Source: Epiperipatus broadwayi
Taxonomy: Eukaryota; Onychophora; Udeonychophora; Euonychophora; Peripatidae
DNA length: 64,000 nt
Assembly (NCBI GenBank): GCA_028023455.1
Contig: JAQFVV010001051.1
Coordinates: 58,958-122,957, forward strand
Direction: 5' to 3'
The position numbers and the translations under genes were made by a program. The notes under the pieces are model-generated. The model had not been told where the DNA came from. It made no database searches and saw only the letters and a program-made list of their open reading frames with translations. This document shows positions 47,600 through 64,000 of the stretch, one piece after another; position 1 is the first letter of the stretch, and each line of letters opens with the position of its first letter.

Positions 47600-50500
47600 T
47601 GCAGAAAGTTTTGCTATTAACTGAAAGGAGACCCTTTGATGCCTCTTGGAGGCCTTAAAGGAACCGAGCAGGGCAAATTGCTAATGTCCATTCCATACGT
47701 TCTTGTCGTTGCAGCCATTATTACTATGTGATTATTCATATAGTATATGAACATGGATGGGCTGCTCACCAACATGCATTAGCCAGCGTGGTGAGTTTAT
47801 TGGCTTTTTACCTCTGAGTTTAAGAACAATAAACACCATGGTCTTTCTTCTCAGTGCCTGATAAGGCAGAATGAATGTTTGTGTAAATGATAAATATTTT
47901 TCCAATACATATATACAATTATGATAGACAAAAATAAAGCATGGCCCTTATTCCTAGGAGGCTGCAAAGTCACCAACCAAAGCAGTGGTTGGTGGCTGAA
48001 GGCAGAGGGTGCTAAGAATCCCCTGATTGTGGAACCAGGCTGCCATTTGATGATGACTTTTTATTTAGGTACTTACAACTGCAGATCACTTTCAAGTGAA
48101 GGAAGTTTGCAAGAATTAGAAGAACTCTCTTATATTAAATGGGACATTATTGGACTTTGTGAAGTTAGAAGAAAAGGTGAAGAGACAATTAATTTAAAAA
48201 GTGGACCTATACTCTATTATAAAGACACAAATATTAGAAATACAAGTGGAGTAGGATTCATTATAAATAAAAAGTGGAAGAACAATATTGTGGAGATTGA
48301 TGGTGTATCAGACAGAGTTGCAAGATTAGTTATACAACTTAAAAGCAGATACCAAATGCAGATAATTCAGGTTTATGCCCCAACAAGTTCTCATAGTGAT
48401 GAAGTAGTAGAAGATTTTTATATGGATGTACAAAAGGCTTTTGACCAGAGTAAATACCATTTTAAAATTGTTACGGGAGACTTTGATGCTAGAATTGATA
48501 TAGAAAATGAAAGATGAAAGTGATGTGGGTAATTTTGGTTATGGTAATAGAAATGAGAGAGGACATAGAATTGTGGAGTTTGCAGAAAAAGAAAAACTTT
48601 ATATTATGAATTCTTTTTTTGAGAAAATGTTAAAAGGAAATGGACATGGAAGCATCGAAATGAAGGTACAGCAGAATTGGATTATATTTTGACTAACAGG
48701 AAATACATATTTCAAGATTGTAATGTTCTTAATAAATTTAACACAAGAAGTGATAATCGATTAGTAAGATGTAAGATACATGTTAATGCAAAACAAGAGA
48801 GACAAAAATTATTAAGAAAAACAATATTTACAGTTGATATTCCTAATCTTCAGAAACATTCTAATGAATTTAAATTAGAACTTACAAATTGGTTTCAAGT
48901 ATTAGTAGATTTTGAACATGATTCAGATTTGAATGAAATTAATATGAAAATAACTGATACACTTTTGAAAACTGCACCAAAGATAGCTGGTAGAAAAAAA
49001 AAACAGCAATTGACCAATAAAATTTCTACTGAGACTAGAGAATTTATGAAGAAAAGAAGGAATATGAAGATATACAAAAATGATGCATTAAAAAGAATTG
49101 AATATCTCGAATTTTGTAAAATGGTGTGGAAAAGAGTTGAAAATGATATAAGAAAGTATAACTGTGAATTATCAAGGAAAGCTGTATAAGAAAATAAAAG
49201 TCTTAAGAATGTAAAACAACATTTTGGTATTGGTAAGAATTTTATATCTGCAATAAGAAAAAAAGATGGAATTATTACTAAAAAGAGAGATGACATCATG
49301 AAATTGGTAGAAGATTTTTATCAAGAATTATATAGTAATAAAGAACAAGTACCTCCTATATCTATTACATCTTCCAAATTGACCAGAATTTTAAATGAAG
49401 AAGTGAGACATGCAATTAAATGTATGAAGAAAGGAAAGGCTCCAGGTAATGATGGAATTATAATTGATATATTAAAAGAAGCAGATGAAGAAGTAGAAAA
49501 AAAAATTAGCAAAGTTATATACCAAATGTCTAAATGATACAGATGTACCAGATGATTGGAAGAATGCAGTAATAATATTAATATTTAAAAAAGGTGATAA
49601 AAAAGATATTAGAAATTACAGACCTATCAGCCTTTTATCAGTTTTATATAAAATTTTTACCAAGATAATTACAACTCATCTGCAGAGAACATTGGATTTC
49701 CATCAACCAAGAGAACAAGCTGGATTTAAAAGTGGTTTTAGTACAGTAGATCATATCCAGGTATTGAGAGAAGTTATAGAAAGGACAAATGAAGATGAGT
49801 TGTCATTATGTTTTGGATTTGTAGATTATGAAAAGGCATTTGATTCTATAAACATTTCTTCAGTGATTAAAGCATTAGATCATCAAGGTATAGATCCAGG
49901 ATATTGTCATATTTTAAAGAATATTTATAAAAATGCAACAGCAACAATTAGATTATATAATGACACTGGGAAAGTCAACATTGAGAAAGGCGTAAGACAA
50001 GGTGACTCCATATCTCCAAAACTTTTTACAGCAGTGCTGCAAGAAGTTTTTTGTGGATTAAAATGGGAAACTAAAGGAGTGAAAGTAAATGGTGATTATT
50101 TAAGTCATTTAGAATTCACAGATGATGTAGTTGTTTTTGCAAATGACGCATCCGATCTGCAGGAAATGTTGCAGGAATTATCAGATGAAAGTAGGAAAGC
50201 AGGACTAAAGATAAATGCTAAAAAGACTAAAGTAATGTTTAATCGATTTGCTCAAAATATGAAAATAAAGATTGATTATGATGAATTAGAAGAAGTTAAC
50301 AGTTACAAATACCTTTATCAGATTATTAATACAGATGGAAACATAATGGAGGAAATTAATCATAGAATTAAACTTGGTTGGAGTGCTTTTGGTAGAAATA
50401 ACTTGATACTAAAAGGAAATATGCCTATGTGTTTGAAAAGGAAGGTTTTTAACAAATGGGTTTTACCAGTTCTTACTTATGGATCTGAGACTTGGACACT

Positions 50501-50880
50501 TAATAGAAGAGCAATTCAGAGACTTCAGACCACTCAAAGACATATGGAGAGATGTATGTTGGGAGTAACAAGAAAAGATCGTAAACACAATGTATGGGTA
50601 AGAGAACAAACTGGTGTTACTGACCTCACTGAAAAAATTAAAAGATTGAAGTGGTTTGGACATATTGTTAGAAGAGATGACAATAGATGGACAATTAAAA
50701 TTTTAAACTGGATTCCAAGAGATTGTAAAAGACCCAGAAAGCGACCACATGTGAGATGGATGGATGAAATAAGAAAGTGTGCAGGGGTGATGTGGTGAAA
50801 AGAAGCTAAAGATCGGAGAAGATGAATTAAACTTGGAGAGACCTTCATTCTGCAGTGGATTGATAATGGTTGATAATGAT
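47600..50880 (+). mobile_element. Near full-length RTE-type LINE
   Basis: It comprises a less AT-rich 5' untranslated part (about 47600-48056), an endonuclease-RT coding region to 50798, a short 3' untranslated part and a TGATAATGAT tail at about 50865-50880, followed by an AT run. The single ORF with AP-type endonuclease then RT, the short 3' end and the TGAT-type tail match the RTE clade. At least four other fragments of the same family lie in this window (4988, 34918, 37520, 54641), so it is or was active in this genome. Confidence 0.9.
48057..50798 (+). pseudogene. RTE endonuclease / reverse transcriptase ORF, broken
   Basis: The N-terminal AP-like endonuclease has LGTYNCRSLSS near 48066, the catalytic Glu in GLCEVRRKG, VYAPTSS and GDFDAR. 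Frame changes follow near 48510 and 48680. The C-terminal motif that is normally SDHRLV reads SDNRLV, so the catalytic His is replaced. A stop at 49187-49189 interrupts the linker. After GKAPGNDGI another frame change occurs near 49535. The RT then continues with NYRPISLLS, FVDYEKAFDSI, GVRQGDSISPKLF and the catalytic box as FTDDVVVFA instead of FADD. The C-terminal end has GHIVRRDDNRW, PRKRPHVRW and ends at 50796-50798. Three frame breaks, one stop and two altered active-site positions show it is dead. An ATG at 47921 would add about 45 residues of unclear status. Confidence 0.92.
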
Positions 50881-50893
50881 ATATATATATATA

Positions 50894-52020
50894 TATAGCT
50901 ATCTGGTTTGCTATGCTGAGTTTGAACACATTACGTGTCTAAAAAATTCACGCTTGCAAGCTGAATAGAAATTGTTTCATAAACGCTCAGAGTTTGTATT
51001 TAGATCTAGTTTCTTTATTCCTGTCTTTCACTGACGATAGAAAATAGCTTGAAATCATGATCTGAAAGTGGAATTATAGTTAGAGATAGTGAATGCTGCT
51101 CTGACGTTTATGTAAACAGAACATACGCTTGATCGGTGTTTTTGGTAGAACGCCATCTGTGGACATAAATACAAGCATTAGCAAGTTTTTTAACTTGCAT
51201 TTTTGTTTATCATAAATGTACCTTTGAGGTCTTTCTTCAATGATATAGATTGCAGAGGCTTCTACTATGTGGTGATGCTGAACTGAGATCAGACCCATAT
51301 AGCTATCTGGTTTGCTATGCTGAGTTTGAACACATTACTGTCTAAAAAATTCATGCTTGCAAGCTGAATAGAAATTGTTTCATAAACGCTCAGAGTTTGT
51401 ATTTAGATCTAGTTTCTTTATTCCTGTCTTTCACTGACGATAGCAAATAGCTTGAAATCATGATCTGAAAGTGGAATTATAGTTAGAGATAGTGAATGCT
51501 GCTCTGACGTTTATGTAAACAGAACATACGCTTGATCGGTGTTTTTGGTAGAACGCCATCTGTGGACATAAATACAAGCGTTAGCAAGTTTTTTAACTTG
51601 CATTTTTGTTTATCATAAATGTACCTTGAGGTCTTTCTTGCAATGATATAGATTGCAGAGGCTTCTACTATGTGGTGATGCTGAACTGAGATCAGACCCA
51701 TATAGCTATCTGGTTTGCTATGCTGAGTTTGAACACATTACGTGTCTAAAAAATTCACGCTTGCAAGCTGAATAGAAATTGTTTCATAAACGCTCAGAGT
51801 TTGTATTTAGATCTAGTTTCTTTATTCCTGTCTTTCACTGACAATAGCAAATAGCTTGAAATCATGATCTGAAAGTGGAATTATAGTTAGAGATAGTGAA
51901 TGCTGCTCTGACGTTTATGTAAACAGAACATACGCTTGATCGGTGTTTTTGGTAGAACGCCATCTGTGGACATAAATACAAGCTTTAGCAAGTTTTTTAA
52001 CTTGCATTTTTGTTTATCAT
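50894..52020. repeat. 404-bp tandem repeat, about 2.8 copies
   Basis: Unit starts (TATAGCTATCTGG) lie at 50894, 51298 and 51701. The third copy breaks off at about 52020. Copies differ by only a few bases (for example ACGTGTC/ACTGTC, CTTTGAGG/CTTGAGG). The unit is less AT-rich than its surroundings. A minus-strand frame of about 72 codons (starting MGLISVQHHH) recurs in copies 1 and 2. The copies are too alike to use conservation as evidence of coding. It begins right after the RTE tail and AT run. Confidence 0.93.
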
Positions 52021-54640
52021 ATATTGAAGCAGTTGGATCTGAGTTCGATCCTAGCTTCATGTTATTTACCCTAATACTAACCTTAAATTTCCGATGCAAT
52101 GGGGCTTTATACGTTCAATCCACGCTAATTTCCATAAGGAATAACTTGTTTCAAATACGTAGTAAAATTAATTAGTTTAGTTTAAATTGGATCGATTCTC
52201 TAAATAAATTCATGATAAAATATTCATGAATATATATATATTAAATTGCGTGGATTGTGCGTATATATATTTGTAAATATTAAATATATATAATTGTTCG
52301 AAAGTTTCATTGCATCGGGAATACTTGTTTTTTTTTACTTTTAAATAATTTGTAAAGTTTTGCGATTAAAAGCTACATTCCTTCCAAAGGCTTTCAAATT
52401 CTCAAAAACAACAGTAAAGTTTTATTAATTAAAAAAGATAAGAATTCAATTTTTAATTAAAATCATTTCAGACTTTAAGAATTCATTTTCTAATTAGGAA
52501 AGGAATTCAAAAATTAGTTTGAAAGCCTTATCGAAGGAATGTTTCTGAAAACAACTAATTATAAAAAAAAACCAGATTGATAAGAAAATGAGCGCTAGCC
52601 GGAGGCATCAGTGAACAGAGATATATAGCCCTGAAAAGAAAAGAAAAAAAGGAGTTTTGATTGTAGAGTAGTGCAGTGAACTCTGTGTGTATAAGAATTG
52701 TATTTCATCATGATAGAGGGCTAGAACATCAGGGATCTGGCTACGGTTCCTAAAGTCCCGAGGAATCTTCACTGGAGCTGCTGAACCGTTTTCCGGATCG
52801 ATCATTCTGCTAAAATAATGAAAGCTAATAAAATACTACTCCAGTAGTTAACCAATGATGCCTACATCTCAACAACTTGGAGGAATAACTTAAGGACAAG
52901 CACGGAATGGTAATATGAACGTTAAACTTTCTGGCCAGTTCGAACTTTATTTTATACTCCTTCTTTTTAAGAGCTCTTTTATTCTTTAATGTAAATCTTT
53001 GTAACACCTTTTAGTTATAAAATGCTACTGTAAATCTATAGCGTAATTCTTTAGATCTCTAGTCTTTAAACTTTTTCTTTTCTTACCTGGCGGTTCGTTT
53101 AATATATATATGTTAGTGTGCTTTATTAATGTCGTATTTAAAAATTATATGCCAATAATCTTTCGACTCGATGAGCCCTTTGATTCCATTTGCCTCACGC
53201 AAATAATATAACATTAATTTCAAATAGTAATTCTCACCCATTAGAGCTAAATTTATAAGTTCTATTAGTCATCGAGTCAAAGGAAAATATTACATGTTTA
53301 CTATTTTTTTTCTTACCTTTAGCTATTAATAAATTATTAGCTCAATGTTTCACCTATGTCCCCAGCTCCTATCTACGTTATAAGTATATATATATGTATT
53401 CAAATAATGTTAAATGATTTCCTTGTTCTACTAATATTTATTTATGCAAATATAATCTTAAAGGTCTTTATTGCAAACAGGGTCGATAAAGGGTTAAATG
53501 TATTGTAATTCCACTTTTGTTATTTTATATCAATATTCAGGAAGGGCACGATATTAGGACATAATTAATATAGTTTATAAATGTTTTAAAATAGTTCGAT
53601 AAAAGTTCGTTTGACCTTGATTAATTGGTCAAGTCATCATGTAGAGCATTTTACATGGGTTTGATTTTTCAATGATGACTATCAAGTCATCATCATCAAA
53701 TGTTGCTGACGTAGGGCCATCTTCCGCTCCGTTAGGCTGGTCGGTGATCATATTCTCTTATTTAAATTTCTCGAGGAAGAAAGTACTTCCCTTCCGATTC
53801 ATTAGTCAAAGGGCGTAAGACTTGCCAAATGCAAGCCGCCATAGGACTTCGATCATCGACTAGCGATCATCTTTCAATTTTACTCTCTGCCTTGTAATTC
53901 GTCAGTACCATTGCATCTTTGTTCCGGTAAAACCCGCTCCATGCTCATAATTCGTGATGAAGTGATTTAAATTAAAGTCGAACCAATTCTCAAATATATT
54001 TAGTTTAAATCAGTTTTCAAATCAAGATTAAAGTTATGCCTTAAAATACGTTTTGCTCTTCATGAATAGATTCCCGAATGTGAAAATAAATCTCACATTC
54101 CACCGTAATAAAATTAGAACAATCATTTCCGTTCTTAATGAATACCTTTATCGGCCTTTATATTTCTCGTTGGGGGCATAGACATAGAATCCCATGTTGT
54201 GTAATACTTGTTGGCATATGATAAGGACCGCCACGCTTATTATATTTATAAATTATTTTAAAGACTAGAGGTAACTAATGCAATCTATATTTTATTGAAC
54301 AAAACAAATTATTATTATTATTAAATATTTCTAACATACTTGGTTTCTTAGTTCATCATTCTTTTTATAATTATTTAAATGTTCATACCCGCTATCTGTG
54401 TTGGCAACCCGAACATACATATGATTTGATTTAAAAAGTATTCAAAGTAATTAATTATTAGATATTCGTGTCAGTGCAAGGGTCTCTAGTCCTCACAACC
54501 GTTGAACTAGTTCTTGGCGCATGGTACTGTGCCGTCGATTTCTGCTATCTGAGCTGTTGAGTTGGGTTTGAATTCAGTTTTGAACCGTTTGAGTTTGAAT
54601 CCGATTTGACTTGCGGTGGTGGTGGGTTTCGACCGGTACA
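52021..54640. other. Mixed, less AT-rich region of unidentified repeats
   Basis: No gene is recognised. Foldback-like pairs occur at about 52374-52540 (CATTCCTTCCAAAGGCTTTC and its near complement) and 53158-53290 (CTTTCGACTCGATGA against TCATCGAGTCAAAGG). A minus-strand frame at 52805-52608 begins MIDPENGSAAPVKIPRDF and has a protein-like composition, but no family is recognised. The 53600-54640 part has higher GC and scattered short unique words. Confidence 0.4.
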
Positions 54641-54776
54641 ATATATATATCATCAACCATTATCAATCCACTGCAGGATGAAGGTCTCTCCAAGTTCAAT
54701 CCATCTTCCCTGATCTTTAGCTTTTCTTCTCCACATTAATTACCCCTGCACACTTTCTTATTTCATCCATCCATGT
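54641..54776 (-). pseudogene. RTE LINE 3'-end fragment
   Basis: The minus strand reads ATGGATGAAATAAGAAAG, GTGTGCAGGGGT, AGCTAAAGATCAG, CTTGGAGAGACCTTCAT and TGCAGTGGATTGATAATGG, then a TGATGAT tail. It matches 50755-50870 of the near full-length copy with little divergence. Only the last 130 bp inserted. Confidence 0.9.
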
Positions 54777-54794
54777 AACTGAACAGGAAGTAAC

Positions 54795-54828
54795 TGAAGC
54801 TTCCCATGATGACTTATGGGAAGCTTCA
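54795..54828. repeat. Perfect 13-bp hairpin
   Basis: TGAAGCTTCCCAT and its exact inverse flank the 8-bp loop GATGACTT. It lies just beyond the 5' side of the minus-strand RTE fragment. Function unknown. Confidence 0.85.
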
Positions 54829-55695
54829 ATTATATATATATATATTTCATGGTATAAATAGGATGGTTAGCGGGTAACAGTTATATTTTCAAATTAAGGC
54901 ATATATTAATCATACGAATATAATTAAATGGATTGATAATAGGAATTCTGTGACCAGGTAAATGGATGGAAGAGAACTGACAAATATTTTGCCTTTAATG
55001 GAGAGTCTGTTATATGAAGTCAACTTAATATTTCTTAAAATGCAAAATATTGAAATATTAAAATAAAGAGTTATACATGTGTGTGGTGACTTTAATCTCT
55101 CAGTCATATCAACACAATCTAATATAGGATCAAATACAAGAATAATAATGTTTCAATAGATACCAGGCTTGAAAAGGTGAATACTATCTAATGCTAATTG
55201 GATGAAATAGATATGAATGCATGCTAAATTATTTACCAGTTAAAGTTAATCTATTCTCACCTTCTGTGGCTATAGCATATAATTATTGTTTAAGAATTAA
55301 AACAACTGCAACCTATGACTTGTAATTGATAAAACAACAATGATAGTTTATTTACATTGTTATAAATAATGAACAAGTAAAAGTAACATGTCATGAAAAA
55401 TCAAACATGTGGTGATCACATGGGTGTTTAAACAATATAAGATGCTAGACAATATACATATTGGACAATTAAAGGAAAATATATATTTGAATTAAATTTG
55501 TTCAAATTTAATTGGTAAGTAAAGTTTAACTTATTATGGCTTGTTATTAAGAATATCAAACCTAAATAAGTTATTCTAATAAAATCTACTTAGTGATCAT
55601 TCATAATCTCCATCAAGTATAGTGATTTTCTCTAATTAATTGCTTGATTTAAAGCATTTATTTTTTATATCAACAAACATACATGAAATAGTTAT

Positions 55696-55755
<60 letters not shown>

Positions 55756-58499
55756 AAAACAAGACAAAAATAAAAAAAAAAAAATAATCTCATATATATA
55801 TATATATATATATATATGAGAAAACTTTTATATAAAAATTTCACTCTATAACAATAAGAAGATACACAATATTCAATGTTTAAAACACTTGGGTTGGCAA
55901 CAAATTTGTATGCAATTACTTGAATACACCATCACTATGAAACAATTATATACAAATAAGTGGCATTTTGAACTTATATTCTTGTGTTATCTATTCTGAT
56001 TTGATCATGAATACATCTAGACATATTAGCTCATTTCTGAAAGATCATTACATCACATATTTCTGATTCAAATCCTACTGACAAATGAGCAACTGAAATA
56101 TTGAATATCTTCACAGGTTACTTTCTGAAAAATTCATTTAACATGGCTGTTATAGTCTTTTTTAATTTTAACTATGTTTATTTGGGTACTGTGGCAAATA
56201 ATTCTTATAGTATCTGTAATCCAATGCAGGTTGCAAAATTAATGAATGTCTTGCCCAGTGCATAGAAAAAGATTGCTACCAACAGATGTGCAGTAGATAT
56301 AATGAATAAATAGAAAGTCAACATTTTACAGTTCCATTCAATAATTCCTTTAGTAGTACATCATTATTATGTTTTGGTATCCTTAATAACATTATTAATT
56401 TTATTTATAAATATTGGCACTGTATTCAAGATATATGCATATTTACTTGCTTTAATTTTACATGAACATTTTACATATTTTTAGTGAAAATAAGAATAAA
56501 TGCCATGAATAGGATGGAAGCCATATTTCAGCTGTTGTTTAAATCTCCATTAGTATTTTATGGTCTTTATGGGAATACATCAACATGGTTTTTAAAAGTC
56601 CATGCTATATAATTTCTTAATTAACAATTCCGTGAATATATACATTGCATTTTTTATAGTAAAATATTGGTTAATCATATATATTCACTTTTGGAAATGG
56701 CAAAATAAACATATATATATGAATACAAACTAAACAGAAAAACTTTTCTATTTCCTTTTTTTGACTTTGACATAAGATTTTCTTATAATTGCCAGTCAAT
56801 TCTCAAGATACACATTTCATAAATTTCAAGTTCAGTGATCATTGTTATAACAAATAGTTTTTTTCTAATAACAACTTCAATCATACATGTACATTTATAT
56901 AAATTCATATTTGCAAAAATACATTATATAAACAGTGTTATTTAATAAAATACTGTTTTCAAAATGTGAGATGTTTTGATTTCTTTTATTGGTACTTAGA
57001 AAAATATTAAATCATAACGTATTTTCTGGTTTTTTATTTATTACTATTTTTTTTTAAAAAAAATTGAATTGATAGATTATTGTCAAAGAAACAATAAAAT
57101 GAAACTAGTCAAAATTATTATTTTCAAATTCAATATTACTTTTATCATTTACCTATTAAAACTTAAGGTTTATGAACTATACTTATGGCACTAATGGTAT
57201 CAAATGTAAACATGTATGCTTTAATATTCTTAAAATCATAAATAACTGCCCTCTTTTGATGAAATTAATATTGTATTAGTTTTCTAAAAATATAGAAAAG
57301 AGCAAATCATAAATAGCTGTCTCTTCAAAAAAATGTTTGCAATAGATTAGAAAATAAATAAAATATCATGTAATGTTTTATTAAAATAAGGTATCATATA
57401 AGTTAAGTAAGATATTATTCAGCAATTTCAACTATTAATAATCCTCATATGCAATAATATATTAATATTCAGATAAAAATTAATAATTTTAACTATTATA
57501 TATAAGATTGAATGTGCTTGGAATACCCTAGATAGCATATATCATCGTACTGCAATTTTTTTTAAAATTTACTTATAATGATAATATTAAATCTAAAAAC
57601 CAAGATAATACTACTAATATTTATATAGGAGATAAAATTTCATTCTAAGTTTATCAATGAGATTGGCATTAGGTTATAAGAATTATGGGTACTTTAATTA
57701 TAGTGTTAATTCCACTAGCAGACAGATTATATCAGTCACTATCCAGTCTTCTGTATTATAACATTTGTATCATATGCATCTTTATAGAAGGAATCTTATT
57801 TTTTCTATCAACAATTTCTACATTTGTAAAGCAACCTATTTATAATAAGAATCTGAAAATTTCCTAGAACCATTTCTACATTTTTTTCACCTTACTAGCA
57901 AGACTTTTTAAAGACATACTAGTGAAAGGGAAAATACTCAGGTCCTTTAGAGACCCCTTTGGACTTCCTAATTTTCATTTTTTTCTACACAGTTATCCTA
58001 ATACAAGTGATTACATCAGTGGTTGTTAAAATTTGTGTCATATATTTAAATAGTGTCATGGGTTGCCAACTTCAGGTATTGTAGGTGCCTTTTTACTTTC
58101 ATGAGTAGCTAAGAGAAAAGCATTGCCCCTAACTTTTCTTTTTATTTGGAATGTTCCCTCACACACATTAAGGATTTTTTAAGCATGTATTTCTGTGGAA
58201 CACTGATTTCAGTTTTCACAAGAACACAATATCCTGTCTTAAATGGCAAGGGTTTATTAGGAAATGGGATAGCCCTTTTTTTAGATGATTTGCATCTCCA
58301 AAATGCTCATCTCCTGATTAGTCTCATCTTAGGATCTAGTGAGTAATGTAGTGTTAATTAATATAGATTTTCTATCAAAATGAAGATGAACTGGGACACC
58401 CTCGATTTATTTTGAATAATGTTTATATACTATATTACTTCTTTCAACTTGTTATCCAGTCCTAGTGATTATCTTTCAGATTCACCCTCAACAACTTGC
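54829..58499. other. AT-rich intergenic DNA with (TA)n runs
   Basis: (TA)n runs lie at about 55700-55748 and 55793-55817. No gene is seen. From about 57880 the composition becomes slightly less AT-rich toward the LINE endonuclease scrap at 58.5 kb and may be its continuation. Confidence 0.5.
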
Positions 58500-58715
58500 C
58501 CAATTTACACATGATCATGTCACATGGATTACATTGTGAGTTTCTAATGGAATACAGTGTATGCCAGATATTCTGATTCTCTGCCCAGTATTTCCACTCC
58601 TGGACAAGAATGACTTAGTATGATCCATTACAATAGCCATAGCCTTTCCAATAAGTCTAAAGTGAGTTTCCTGTAGGCAATTGATAACACTCCTACTATT
58701 ACCATTCATCACAGG
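58500..58715 (-). pseudogene. Probable LINE endonuclease scrap
   Basis: The minus-strand frame of 65 codons from 58712 contains INCLQETHF, like the conserved LQETH box with the catalytic Glu of APE-type LINE endonucleases. HTKSFLSRSG follows, but nothing further is clear. It differs from the RTE copies in this window, so it would be another LINE family (L1/Tx1-like is possible). The evidence is one motif. Confidence 0.4.
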
Positions 58716-58958
58716 ATATGCACAAATACATTTGGAGAAATGTTACCAAAATTAACCTATATCTCCTAAAATATGGCAATAAATCATACAATTTTGTTTC
58801 TGTAGTAAGCCAGCATATGATCAGTTTTCATATTTGGATTTTAAAAAAATCATAATAGCTGAGCCTGTTTAGTATAGATGCCTATACACCAAGCTAGTAA
58901 AATAATATGTACACAATATATTTTACTTTTAAAAAGAAGCTTGTAAAATAAGCCTCTA
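58716..58958. other. AT-rich intergenic DNA
   Basis: No gene or repeat seen before the microsatellite. Confidence 0.6.
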
Positions 58959-62350
<3,392 letters not shown>

Positions 62351-63737
62351 CAATATTATATCATTTTAAATAGTTTTAAAGATCATTTTTATAACTTGAA
62401 AGAGATTCACTTCTCCTTTGATAAAAGAACTCAAATTCACCACAAAATATGTTTTAATATGTCATAATAAAGGAGCTTCCAAATTTCTTATTTTAACATG
62501 TTTTAATCATTACAAAGGTGTTGCAATAACTAGGGCTTTTTCTTCATTATTTTGCTGCTATTTATAATGTTAGATTATTGTATGCTATTTTTGTCCCATA
62601 TAATTCACTATAAAATTATTATTTGAAAAAAAATTCTGAAAATGTCAGTATCATATTTTTAGAAAATTTGAATACATAATTTACATATAAAAAAAGCCAG
62701 AACTGCCTCATTTTGATTTCAATAAAAAATATAATTTTTAATTGGTCGATTGTTTGATCTTAAGGCAATTTTTTGAAGTTTTAATTTGAAAAAAAAGTAT
62801 TTTTCAGGTACTTTGTTTACATGTTTAAAGTTATTTATGCAATATTTTTATAAAACAATTATTTTAGACCTAAACATTACATGCTTGCAATAAAATTTTA
62901 TTTGAAAATATTTATTTTTAAAAAGAGAAGTCATAAAGTTTCATTATGTTAAAGTAGATGCAGTTTCTACTGGTTTAACAAAAATGGCTTTTAAAAGCAT
63001 CAAACAAGAAATTTCTTTTAAATTTCAAAAATGGAATTCAAATAATAAATATTTAATTCTATAAATTTTCCATTAGACAAAATTATAGCCAATACTCAAA
63101 GCTTAGTTGTGATAGTTAAGAACTCTATTTAGTCATTTATCTTCCTCATTTGCAAAGTTCAAATACTAACTTTTAGAATATCTATTGATTGAAAGCTTAC
63201 ATTTGCAATCAATAATATAACAGTTATCAATATATGACATAGAAAAAAGGTTTAATTGTAAAAATAAATTGTTGCAATTATTGACAAAATTCTTGCTAGG
63301 GATTCTTAAATAAACAGAAAAAAATTAGATCATTGAAAAAATAGATTTGTTTTTTATATTAGTTGATGTTATACTATTACATCCAATAGCTGAAGAAAAT
63401 TTTAATAGTTTTTATGATCATACTATTATATTTTAAAGTTTAATAAAGTATCCTTAAATTAAACTTTTATAATGCTTTTTATTTAGGTAAAGTATCCAAA
63501 TATAATTCTCTTGCTATACATTATATATAAAAAATTCTCTCTATATAGTTATTTTAATTACAGTAGGTATTTCACTATGAGCAAATACCTTACATTTTAG
63601 ATTATTAAAATCAATAACTGCACATGACAATCTATGTTTCACCTCAACAGCTAACTCCACTTTTAGCTTTAAAAAACAACCAAGACATATCATGAAAAAT
63701 GGCTTTTCTTTTCAAGTTGATGACCATAAAAAGCTTT
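62351..63737. other. AT-rich intergenic DNA
   Basis: Poly-A/T-rich. No gene seen. Confidence 0.6.
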
Positions 63738-63966
<229 letters not shown>

Positions 63967-64000
63967 GTTTCAATAAAGGCTTTATTGATTTCAATGGTTT

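Noticed and set aside
51080-51701. 72-codon minus-strand frame repeated in the 404-bp units
   Set aside because: The units are too similar to judge selection, and the frame is altered in the third copy.
50894-52020. CRISPR-like array
   Set aside because: The units are 404 bp and contiguous with no spacers, in a eukaryotic context, so this is a tandem satellite-type repeat.

Overview
This is strongly AT-rich eukaryotic DNA made almost entirely of transposable-element remains and simple repeats. I find no host gene, no rRNA and no intact tRNA. The mix of RTE-type LINEs, Penelope-like elements (PLEs), tRNA-derived SINE-like units, foldback elements and kilobase-scale TATC/CTAC microsatellites suggests an invertebrate, most likely a mollusc such as a cephalopod. 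That assignment is inference, because nothing in the window is a species-diagnostic gene.

Layout. 0-5.2 kb: AT-rich DNA with a 1-kb TATC/CTAC microsatellite, then a PLE GIY-YIG fragment joined to an antisense RTE fragment. 5.2-13.3 kb: a complete but damaged Ty3/gypsy-type LTR retrotransposon with two 1.76-kb LTRs, a gag with one premature stop, and a pro-RT-RNase H-integrase pol with one frameshift in a 10-A run. 13-23 kb: AT-rich DNA with foldback elements, an unplaced retroelement fragment (18.3-19.4 kb), a 321-bp palindrome (19.9 kb) and a decayed array resembling primer-binding-site sequence (22.4-22.9 kb). 23-30 kb: SINE-like units and a 5'-truncated PLE with an inverted copy of its own 3' end. 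31-44 kb: a tandem tRNA-like head, RTE fragments, a large inverted duplication, foldback elements, an unexplained ORF and a 930-bp pure TATC array. 46-52 kb: a minus-strand LTR-like promoter region, a near full-length dead RTE LINE, and a 404-bp tandem repeat. 52-64 kb: diffuse repeats, an RTE 3' end, an antisense endonuclease scrap, another foldback element and large AT and TTA arrays.

The most interesting signal is a self-cleaving-ribozyme-like module in the foldback repeats. One copy (39981-40025, minus strand) has every part of a type I hammerhead ribozyme by hand folding. A sister copy at 43053-43099 keeps the core, and other copies show core mutations. Related CTGANGA...stem...GAAA modules occur in a second foldback family and in the PLE tail, which also carries a tRNA-like segment. 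Together these suggest non-coding mobile RNAs linked to PLE-type retroelements. No protein-coding element here looks functional: every one has stops, frameshifts, truncation or changed catalytic residues.
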